Shown here: positions 36,301 to 48,300 of the stretch, in pieces
How positions within the stretch are numbered: position 1 is the stretch's first letter
Layout of the letters: each line of letters opens with the position of its first letter
From: Diprion similis
Taxonomy: Eukaryota > Arthropoda > Insecta > Hymenoptera > Diprionidae
Direction of reading: 5' to 3'
DNA length: 64,000 nt
NCBI RefSeq assembly: GCF_021155765.1
Contig: NC_060111.1
Location: 1,426,001 to 1,490,000, forward strand
Notes under the pieces: generated by a model
Database searches by the model: none
Seen by the model: only the letters and a program-made list of their open reading frames with translations
Told to the model about the DNA's origin: nothing
Position numbers and translations under genes: made by a program

Positions 36301-39300
36301 GATGCTCGAATCCCACCGTCGCCGTGAATTGCGCGGCAGCTTGCAGTCGCGATTTATATACCAAAGGTGTATAAAAATTTCTAACAATTTCATTCGAGAA
36401 TTATTGTGTCTGTGTTATTCTTGTGCTGACCGTATTTTCTCCCTCCAAGTATTATACAAGTATTTTATATTACAGCTCTCTCTCTCTCTATACCCACGGG
36501 CCCGCTAAGTAACGCGTATTCTCATGCAAATTCGAGGGCCACCAGCCCCCAAAAACTCCGTCTCTCTACCTCTTCACCCCCTCCAAGCTGTGAAATTTAT
36601 TGCACGCAATATCACGGAAAAGGATACATTATTACAAAATAAAAAACTAGTTACCAACTCGCACCCAGCACATTATAGGTATACAAGTATAATATACTCG
36701 TTCAGCGATTGGAATATTTACTTATATATTTACTCAACGATTTATCGCTTCAATTTACCAGTGAAAAACGAAAAGAAAATACGATGTGAAAATAAAGTTC
36801 AATTTGGCTGTGTTTTAAAAAATTCACAAAAATCACGTGGTTCGATGCAAACGCGGTTCTTCGCTTTTTATTTCTTCTTCTTTTTTTTTTTTCTCCTTAG
36901 CGGTCTTACGAACAATTCCGCGTATAATCCAAGGGCTGGTAAACCCGGGGTACCTTAACGAGGTTCGTCTATTGCGAGGAGCTTAACCGTCGAGCCGTAG
37001 CTGCCGGGGGTTTGGATAACAGAATACCGGCTATTATTTCAGGAAGTTTCGAGGTGCTGAGGAGTTTGTCTCCGCTGTCTCGGCTACGCACGACGATGGT
37101 TTAAAGTGGATGAGGCGAGCAAATTTGGTGTACATGTGCATACACGGACACATTCATATATACAAGTGGTACATTGTTGTTTGCCTTGTATATGTGTGCC
37201 TATTATGTAACCATAGACGGTATGAGACGGGTAATTAGCAGGATACGAAACAATCGCTTCCTTCCGTTGATCGATAATTAATTACTGTTCATGCATACCG
37301 CATAGCGATGCTGGCGAATTTCGTCATTGTATAACAGAACTCGGTCATAATACCAAATCTTCAAAGACGCGAAGACATAGATTACACGTTTTGTAGAATT
37401 TCAAAACGCAGCAAGAAGATGATATAGTTATAGAAATCCATGCGCATTTTGGTTTGATAAATTTTTGATAATTCTGATGGTTTCAGATTTTTTCCGGAAT
37501 TCTATTCATATCTTCATCCCATAACTACTTGGATTTTATAAATTTTGAAACTCCATCGGATTCACCAAAATGTCGACATACTCACCCCCACACCACAATG
37601 GAATTGCGGTCACTCGACGCGAGACTAATTGATAAAAGATATCCTCGAGAAATCTAGAATGGGGTTTGTGTTTCGGCTAACTGTCGGTAACAGTGTCGGT
37701 GCAGGAATCTGCATCTAGAAATTTTCGCGTGGTGAATTAATAAAAGGGTAAATAAAGACTTACCTCTATTCTGAACGTCCATCCCTCCAGACTGAGTAAT
37801 TTCAGGGTTGAATTTCTAGCGAGTGCGTGGCAGAGCAGACGGGATGGATGATCGTCGAGGGCTAATCGGGGACTCGCCAGATCCAGGAGCTGGAGACAGG
37901 GGGCCTCGGTCAGGGCCAGAACCAGGGGCATCATGTCGGCGGGTCGTGAGGCCCCTGCGGCCCTTAGAGCGTCGAGATTTCGGGCCAGTCTAATGGTCTC
38001 GGCGAGACATCCGGCGTCGAGACTTCCCAGAAGACATTTGGACACGTTCAAGGACCGGAGTTTGCAGTTCGGCTCTCTGAAAGTGGAAGAAAAGCAGCAA
38101 CGAGTGAAAAAAAAAAAATTTCTCGTAATTTGGGACCTGGTAGTAATTAATAGCCACACGCAAAAAAAAAAAATTAGTGGAAATGTTATGGAAATTAGCT
38201 TGACCATGTGACTCGAGCTTGCAGTAAAATTTATTTTTGTATATATTGTTGAAGACGCGTTTTTTACAAATCGACTATTCAAACGGGCTTCCAGCTTTTA
38301 AGCGTTATTTACCAAACTCTGTTGCTGCTATCGCACTCGAAGGGATGAATGTCATTTGATGTTGAGGTATAATAATTCATACGCTCGTTGTTTCGCGCAA
38401 TCGACGACGAATTTCGATCAGCCCGCGGGGGTGGATAATTTTAGCCCGTTAATATCCTGACCCGGTGAGTTTACACGTTTTTTGAAAAAAATATTGCCTT
38501 ATCGGGTGGCGCATGCAATAACAACGCGACAGCAAGTTGTTTATCTTTTTTCGAATAATGTTTGTTCGTTAGGCAGTTTATATCTGGTACAACTACGCAT
38601 GGAAAAACTCGTCGAAAGCCCCTTTTGGAACAGCAAAACCGTGAAATACACGATCAATTGCTGTTATAACGCAATACGGGTATGAATTAATGGAAATCGA
38701 GGGTGCAAGCGTTCGCCATTGCTGATCTGTCAAAGCAGAGTCATCCGTGTATAATCCGCGTCAGCTTATCAGCGAGGGTCTTTTCAAGGGCTGTTTATAA
38801 TTATGAATTTCATTAGCGGAAATCAGGAAATTAAAAAATTTCCCAACAAATTGAAAAAAAAAAATTAGTGCTTTTCAAAGTGAAAAAAATCATATAAAAA
38901 ATTGCGGGGCACTCCCTCACCCTCTCTCGTGGAAAATAAAAGGAAAGGAAACATTTCTAAAGCTTCTTCAAGGAGAACTTTTCCTCACCCCCGTTTCGCA
39001 ATATTTCGTACACACGTATGACGTATTGACAGACATGATACCGCAGCACGGGGCTGCTTTCGAAGCCCCATCGATCACGGAAAAGGACGGAGGGCTGTGA
39101 TACGTGCGTTATAAGTGTCAGAGTTAACCAGACGCATCGCTCGCAAACCCATCAAATTGAATGAACAATAAAACAGCGGTTAGCCCCCGGGAAACAGGGG
39201 GTGGATTTCAAGGACCACAATTTTGCAGGCTTTCCTTGCTTCTTTGTTTCCACGATTTTCCATTCACTCCCCCCTTCGACTTTCCCTCTTTCCTTACATC

Positions 39301-42300
39301 CAATCACCGGTGGTGAAATTCTTCGATTATTACACCCTTGTAATTCTGTTCCAATTGTTATTTTCCACTCTGTTAAATTTTTTCTACCATTTTTTTCTTC
39401 CTTTACTATTACAGACTTGCCAAATCGTTGGAAGGAATCGCTCCGGACTTTATCACGAAGCTTGAAAGTGCGGTTGGAGTAAATGAGATGTTCAAGGAAA
39501 ATCGAACGTTTTTAAAAACTCACCCCTGCCTGTTGAAACTTGCACAACCGCAAACGCCTCGAGAAAGCGTTAAGGGGTAGGAAATGACGAAGCGTTGGCT
39601 AATGGATGCTCGACGGGCGTTTGGTAGTTAGGCACTCAATTCACTGAATGCTTTCAAGGAGTTCGGCCTGGGAACTTGGCAAAGGAGAGAAGGAGACTGA
39701 CTGCGGAGGGTGAAAACGCGAGAGAAAGGGTGGTCCCCCCATCGATTTAGGGAGATAATCGATTTACTACAATATAATTTACACGAACATGGAAATAAGA
39801 GGAAATTACGCAGGAAGTCCAACGACGCTTTTTTCAAGATTATTAATTCAATTATCACAGCGTCGACTAATGCAAATTTTTACCCCGTAAGAAAAAGTCA
39901 TTATTATTATTATTGTTATGATAACCTTCTGCCCTTAATGAATACTCGATTATCTTTCTTGACTTTATCTACAATTTTCTTCCTCCTCTTCACCACCTTC
40001 TTTTTACAAATGCAGAGCAAATAAGGGCGGAAATTAAAATCCAATCCCCCGTGAATTTATCAACAATGCTTTACTGATTTATAACAGGTTGAAATTTTCG
40101 AACCGTATTATTATGTAAAACTGTAAAAGTTCGTTGATCTGTTTGTAAAATATTTAATTAATACTTCATCGATTTTAATAAGCTAGAGCTTGCAAGGGGT
40201 GAGAATTATACACGATAATGATTGTGCTGTTCGTATACGAATAATATAAATTTCATCACACATGTAATAATTAGTTAATTAAAATTCCGTCACATTTTTC
40301 AGGAGACGCAACGGGGCGGAAATATTCGACTTATTTTTCGTCCCTTTTTTCTCTTACTTTCTGATCACCGGCTGAATATCGGCGGCACGTTTTATCAGGG
40401 GTGAGTTTTCTACAATCGTTCGTTAGGAATTGGGTTAAGAATGTTTGCCCCAGAGACGCTTCCTGCAGGTTTATTATACCGCCTGAGAGGAAGTCTTCAA
40501 GAGATCCAACGTTCCATAGAACCGCCATATATAAGGGGAGCACGAATGGTATCCATGAATTTATTAAAGTGAAAGAAGTAAAATTTTCCACCAAGAAAAA
40601 TGCGTGCAGAAATATTTCACGATCGATTCTTCAACTCTTTTAAAAAATTCTCTAATCGATGTGAATTTTACAACCCTTTGTTAAGTTGATAAAAAATAAA
40701 TCGATGGTCTAAAAGGAGACGAAGAATGATAGTGAAAATCGGAATTCTAACGATTTGCAATTTCTAAACTTTGTATTCTGGCCCTTATTCTTCAAATTCA
40801 ATAAATTAAATTTTCCGCTTCTTAAAAAATCCGATATTGTGGCCCGTCTGTGTTTTGATTTCTCTATACTTTGAACTCCACCCGAAAAACCTAAAAAAAA
40901 AAACACCTGAATGCTCACCTTATGGCGCTGAATATCTCGTGGAAACCGGTGCCTTGATGACTCGGAAGATCGCAGGTCGGCAGAGGATGAAGAAGGGGTA
41001 GTCGATGGCAGAGAACACTATCGCTGTTGCGTTTGCTACCGTTTTCCCTATCATTGGGCATAGGGACAGGCCCCAAGCCCAGCGGAAGTCGAGGAAGGGT
41101 GGCGGGCCTCGTCAGACTTCCGTAAACCGTCGGCGCTCCGCGAGGAAGCGACGAGTAGCACCGGTTCAGAGGCAGTGTTCCGAGGGTGCTGGAAGCGCAC
41201 CCGCTGCTCCCTGAGCCAGAACCGGAACCTGAGAAAAGGAATCACTGATCGTTAGAAGCCTGCAGGGGTCAGTTGCTACAAGAATGGCGAAAAAAATGTA
41301 TTTTCGATTAAACCGATAATTTTTTCCCGATTTATCGAGTATAATCGATTAATTTTTAGACCGAGTTAATCGACAGACTCAATTAGTTTTCCTCGTAAGC
41401 TGTTTTTGTTTTTTTTTCAATCCCATGAACGACGCCTTGCAATAACAATTTATGTGGTTACAGTATCGATTATTATGGTTGTCTTACTTACTAAGTATGT
41501 ACCTATTTGATATAATTAGTCAAAGACGAATGAACGTTTTTACCTGAAATTAAAAAATATTTTGAATAAATGTTTGAGAAGAACTTGGCAGCTTGGGGAT
41601 ATAATAATTTAATTAATGCTCGATGTGCGAATAACTCGTATTAATCATGAAACAAATGAGAATCATCGATTTCTGACGAACCAGCCTCTTCAAGTCCACG
41701 ACCTTTTTCTACCCTTGTAAAATGGCTGTGGATATACGGCATTAGCATACGAAAACGTGAGGTGGCACATTCACAAGACGTGTCAACTCGCTCCTCGGCC
41801 TCAATTTTCATCTGCAACAGCGATTGCAGTTCGTGCACGAAGTGAACAAGTCCTGAAAATGCGTTTCTTCGATCGCTTATACCGTTTATTCTTCCTCGCG
41901 TTCGTGTTAAGGTTATTGTAAAGTCACGTTTTACACCTCGAAAACGCGGTGAGCCAAAACTCTGATACCACTCAAGCGATCAGGATGAAACTTGGGCAAT
42001 TGATGCCTTAATTTGGCAAAAAGTGGAACGAAAAAAATTTTACAGATCGGTTATCACTCAACGAAATTGGGAAAATTTTCACAGATGCACCAAAAGGATC
42101 AATCTATCCGGGATGATGCCACTCGGCGTTGATGAAACACACACGTTGAGCCCAGTCTCATAAGATTTGATGGTAAAATGACGAAATGGCCGCTGATCTG
42201 GTTTTACGATTACAAAGAACACCGTCATCTCATTTTGGCGACATTTTTTACCGACGTTACACCCCCATAAACAGCATGCGTGTAATGTCGGTAAAAAATG

Positions 42301-45300
42301 TCGCCAAAATGAGATGACGGTGTTCTTTGTAATCGTAAAACCAGATCAGCTGCCATTTCGTCATTTTACCATCAAATCTTGTGAGACTGGGCTCAAAGTG
42401 TGTGTTTCATCAACGCCGAGTGGCATCATACCGGATAGTTTAATCCTGTTGGCGCAACTGTGAAAATTTTCTCAATTTCGCTGAGTGATAACCGATCTGT
42501 AAATTTTTTTTGAAAATTTTCAAAAAGTAAAACTTCGTTCCACTTTTTGCCAAATTAAGGCATCAATTGCCCAAGTTTCATCCTAATCACTTGAGTGGTG
42601 TAGGAGTATTGGCTCGCCGCGTTTTCGAGGTGTGCAACGCGACTTTATAAGCACCTAACCTAATTCTCACCCTTCCGAACTTAGGTATTTTGACGAAGTT
42701 TCACCTCGGCGTTGTTCGGCCTGCAATTTTCTTTCTCACGCCATGGAAAAATCGCGGAGACGTTGACGAATTCGCTTTCGCATTTCCCCCAAGAGAGGAA
42801 AGTTCCATTTCCACCTCTGCCAAGGCATCTAAATCGTTTTCTATTGGCAATTATCAGCCTTCGGAGAGACGGGTGCGATAATAGAAGAAGTAAATTGAAA
42901 ACGGGTGTCTAAAGTTCTCTTTCTTTATCCCGTCTCTGCTCAATACCCGACAGTTCCACAATACGTCTACGTCAAGTTTAAACCCCGAGGTGAGGCAATT
43001 GGTCTGAGTGGTTTCACAGTTCTAAGAAAATACCCACCGATAAAGTGCGCAACCGATGACAAACGTATTCAAACGATTTTCAAAATTAGCTAAAACAATT
43101 TCACGTTACGTGTCTAAACAATTACAGCTATCAACTAAAGGGGTTTAAATATTTTATCCCACAGCCGTAACATCCCTCCAAATTATTACGTAAATGGCAA
43201 AAAATTTCCACAATTGTCGAGTGTTACCCATTTTTGCAAATTATCTGCAGACGCTTTTATCCCAATTCTACGGCTTTTCGCAGTTTCACTGCAGGAACAT
43301 AGGTGACGAAATATGCAAAAACTCAATCTGCGTTTCACAAAAGATGAAAAAATCTACATAAAAAAAAAAAAAAAGCAAAATAGGGACTGTACAAGGGAAA
43401 AAGTATCTGTTAGGGTGGAAGATGATAAGAAGCGTAAAAAATGCAGAGAATAATAAAAAGTGGAGAAGAATAGGCGGGGGTGGGGGGGTGGAAACTATTG
43501 GTAAACTGTCGCCGCGAGGACTTTCACACCCGTAAAATAAGGGATAGCGTTATGCGGACAGGAAAGAGTCCTCGGCTCGTCGACGAGCTTTTTTTTCCCC
43601 TGTCGTAAATCGATTCGTCAACCCGTTTCAAAGCCGCGATGAGACGGATAGAAGCGGTTGTATTCCGAAGACGCTAAATCATTACAAGAAGACCTGACCT
43701 AACGTCGGGTATTTCTGATCGTCGGACCGCGTGCGATAAAAGTCCAAGCTGACAGGAAGACGGGTAGAAAACGCTGACGGATGAATCGGGGGGAGAAAAT
43801 GATGGGAGGAAAAAAAATCCTGGAAGGTCAGAGGGGTGAAAAACAAGACACCGAGGGATGAGTCGCGGAAAAAAACCTGCAGGCGCCGCCAATTATCGGA
43901 TCGCCTGCATCGTTTGGCGATAAATTTCAACCCAAATTGGATCCTTCGTGTATGTGTTTTTCTTTTTTTTTTTTATGTTTAATTTTCATTCGAAAAAAGT
44001 TCGAGTATCGGATTTTCGGAACGTCGCGTCGTCGGTTTCATTTCATGGACGAGAAATTATTATACCGATCGGTATAGCGAACGCTAAATAATACGATCTA
44101 GAAGTTATTTTCCTCCCCTGGTTTCTAGGTCGCGCAACCCTTGATTTATGGCTACCAATCAATTCGCCGGGAATAACAAGTGGACGACGGAAAAGTGTAT
44201 TAGAGAAACTTTTCGATGAGCAGAAAAACAAAATTGAACGTTATATATATTAGGGTGCTTCGTTTGAGACGACTATTTTTTTTTTTTTTCACTCCCGACC
44301 TAAAATTTTATCAAACATGTCGAAAGAAAAATTCCCTTTAAGTTACAGACCTCAAAATTAACATTATAAGTACTTTCTCTTGGCGTGAAAAGATTTACCA
44401 TCTAAAATTTTACGTCGGGAGTGAGAGAACAAAATAAAAAAAAAAAAAAAACGGTCATCTCAAACGAAGCACCCTAATAGTATATTTATATTTGTAAATA
44501 TTGTTAATATCACATTATCGCTTGAATGAACGTGTTGAAGTTATTTTCAACAAGTCGGATGTAATTAGTTCTTCCGGTTTGTCAGAGCCTCGACAAAGTC
44601 TCAATCTCCACTTTCACCCTTTCTGCAACCTACCCGAAGTTGAACTTGAATAACGAACAACATTACAGAGTATAACCAGAACAACGCGCAACGAGATTAC
44701 CGCAATCCCGAGTGCTTTTGGCGAACTCTCGTTCGTCTCTTAAGTGAATGAGACGGGGCGTGGTGAAGGTGGGTGAAATCGGGGGGAAACCGGGGCTGGA
44801 AGCGAAGGAAGCAGCTATCGCGTATAACCCATTACGGAGGGATGAGAACGGGGCTTGACACTGTTGATTAATACGTCGGATAATCGCGAGTTGCAAATCG
44901 GTGGAATTAAGCGGCTTCGGAGAATATACTCGCGGTTTGAAATCGGAATTTGTCGAGAATCCGCTCGCTGACACATCTCGCCTCTTATTCGCCAAATTAT
45001 TATTAATGTTGCTGGTACCTGACGCGTTGAAAAGCCGCCGAGAAATGCTGCACGCGGATTCTAAATCACCAATTTATTCCTTGGGTATGTATAAAGCAAA
45101 GCTAAGCTGTATCAGCCTGCGCACTTCTCCTCAACAATCATCCGTGGCGTCTTTTAACCAAATAGGCCTTCATCTTTATTCATATTAACCCTGTAATATA
45201 GCCTGTTTTACCGCAGGAGAAGGATCTTCAATTTTCCTGCATCATGTATACAGGATTTATACTATATATGTGTATAGGTATATACAGTGTAATAGGTAAT

Positions 45301-48300
45301 ACCTTCGTAATACATACTGGGAAAATGAGTTTCCTGAAATTTAAATAATCCTGTCAATACACCAAGCCTTGATTTTGCTTATTCGCGCTGTTAAGGAACC
45401 GGTAGAAGGGGTAGAAAATTTGTCAAATTTTACGATTATGCTGCAGATAGTTTTTCTTGAATGATCACAAAAGGTTCGTTAGCTCGAAATTTTTTTGTCA
45501 ATTTTTGCTCTGCAGATTAAGATCGTGATCGAATTTTTTTGAAAGAAGATTAAAAAATTTTTTTAACCTACATTGCGTTGGAAGATGTGATGAAAGACTT
45601 GAATCATTTTATCGTATAATGGAGTTCATTAAATTAATTACATTCAGCGCATCCCGTATATTTGAAACAGAAAAATTGACACGAGTTGTGCGAAAGATAT
45701 GGAAAAAAATCAAATTTTTTCAGGTACGGATATGTACTAAAAATGCGATACAGGGATGAATCACTCATCCTATAAACTCCGGCAAAAGATACGCAAACGT
45801 CAACCGTATCACGTGTGTATAGAAATGTTTACGCAGCTACTCGCGGAATCCAGGAAGCTAAAATTCGGGAATATATATACATATCCTCTATATCCTTGGC
45901 TATCTATGTCTCTCTTTCTCTTTTTCACTCGTTCAAAGCGTTTGAAAATAGGCTGTTTGCTGACACGCCGATATTCAAACGATATCTCTCGGCTTGCGTA
46001 TACAAGATAGCGAAATATCGAGAATCGTGGTTGTTAGGTATGTACAACACCGATATTGACACAGCATCTCAAACTCCGTCCGCACTTTAGGTATCAAAAC
46101 TTTATATCCACATTCAAACCCCTTTTTCCCTCTCTTTCTCTCTCTCTCTGTCTTTTTACTGACAACCGTATCGTTCGTTTTTCATCATTATTCATTTATT
46201 TATTTATCTTTTTTTTCTCTCTTTTATTGGTATCAATAATGTTGCCCATTACTTTCGTTCTCATCCCTTGGCAACGATCACCTCGTATCGGAAAATATTA
46301 GGATTATATTACATATCAGGCTGGGATCACGATACGTAAACAGGGAAATAAAAATTTCGAGCTTTTCTTTTCTTTACGACGGTCGATGGATAATTTCGAC
46401 GATAAAAAAAGACAGAAAAAATTAGGATCAAAAATAAAATTATAAACTTTACACCGCCCTGATTTTATATATATATATCAGATTCTCGATGACGTATCGA
46501 TTACTTATATCGTAAAATTTCTTCCTCCTCGAAATTGAAATAACATTTACTCACCCATGCTGATTCCCGAGCTGGACGGATCCTCGTTTTTGGCACCCCA
46601 ACTTCCGGCGAGGTTCAGGGCGAGGAGAGGCCGTTCCTTGAGGAGCTCAGCCACTGAGGCGAGTCCTTCGCGGCCACATCCTAGATGGGGCAAATGTAGG
46701 GCCTGGACCTGGACGCAGCTTCTCAGGGCCTCACATACCCTCGATACTTGTTCACCGGACAAATTCATGTCCAAGACTAAGCGAGCTAATTGCGGTGAGG
46801 CGTTGGCCAAGCCCCGACAGAGTGCGCTGACCACGCACTCGAGCCTGAATTGAAAGACGAAAAAAAAACTGTCAAACTCTCTCCTCATAGATTTCGAGTA
46901 AGCGTACGATTATCTTTTAAACCTTGCGTTAAGCGCCTACAGACAGGCAGCCGAAGCTACACATTGAACAAACGGCGATGCGAGATGTAGCTTCGGTTGC
47001 CTATCTGCAGGCGTTTAGCGATGAGTTTCACGGAAAACTCTCGGTTCACGACGTATAACGGCGTGTTATTAACGAGATGGAAGACCCAGGGGACTTTGAA
47101 AGTTTGACGATAGGTCGACGTATGTACGGTATGATGTCTATGATAAACTGGGTGATACAGATCGCAGCAAACGCATTTCGATAAGCGCCTGCAGACAGGC
47201 AATCGAAGCTACATATTGAACACGCAGCAATGCGGGATGTAGCTTCGGTTGCCTATCTGCAGGCGTTTAGCGATGAGTTTCACGGAAAACTCTCGGTTCA
47301 CAGCGTATAATGGCAAGGGTGTTATTAACGAGATGGAAGACCCAGGGGACTCTGAAAGTTTGACGGTAGGTTGACGTGTGTATGATGTCTATGATAAACC
47401 GGGTGATACGGATCACGGCAAACGCTTCGGATACATACGCAAGGTACTTATTACTCGAAAGTTTGAGCGACAAGTTATATGTTCAAAGTTACGTAAGCCT
47501 CTACTGTATATGGATACAGTTACTGTGCAAGCTGAAAATTTAACAATGCATGCACACGCTGCATATATGTATGCACCCTCGCCGTTACGTCGACTCGACA
47601 AACTTCTCCAGCACAATCTGCACTCTATACGCGTGTAGGAGCGCCGAGTATTGTGACCCTCGAGTTATCTGGGTTTCAGAATAGTCACAGGGTGTATACC
47701 TACTTCGGTATACGCTAGCGGAGTAATCAGGTTTAATTGAATATTCTTGACACCGTGCTGCGAAATTTGCCTCGTTTTGGTAGCAGATATTGTAATTGAA
47801 AAGGAAAGTTTCAGCTTCGAAACAAATCTCTGATTGCAGCTGTTTAATAATATCCACCGAGTTTATTATAACACAATTATAGTATATTTAAGAAGCGATT
47901 TTCGTTCCAGGGGGTCGGAAAATACGAATATTTAAATCGTTCTTATTTATAATGTAATCAGGATAGCATCAGCGAAAATGGAATTAAACCTTAAATGATT
48001 ACTGATCACAATTTTCCCGACTTTTAAAAGTGAAATTTTCATTTCTCGCGTACGATTACTACAGATACCGATACAACAATTTTCTTCACACGTATTAGTG
48101 TGGAGGAACGTTGAGTTCAACAAAAGGGAGTCACAACTCACCTGTCATGAGCCGATTCCTCCAGACAAGTGATGACGAGTTCGAAATCGTTGAGTCGATT
48201 TTTTCCGAGTACGCTCTTCAGGTGGCGAGCAAGCCGCTGAGCTTCGTCGACGGGAAACTCGTGTCCAAGAAGCGAGGTGATCCTGACCAATCTGACGCTC

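Larger units (their letters stand above)
41229..46554. other. Intron 5 of the NLR gene
   Basis: A 5.3-kb intron containing the foldback element (41918-42650), a MITE (44249-44478) and the possible cassette exon at 41641-41852. Elsewhere I see low-complexity and AT-rich DNA only. Confidence 0.7.

Noticed and set aside
44663-44995. 110-codon minus-strand frame in NLR intron 5
   Set aside because: No acceptor or donor at suitable places and no recognisable domain.
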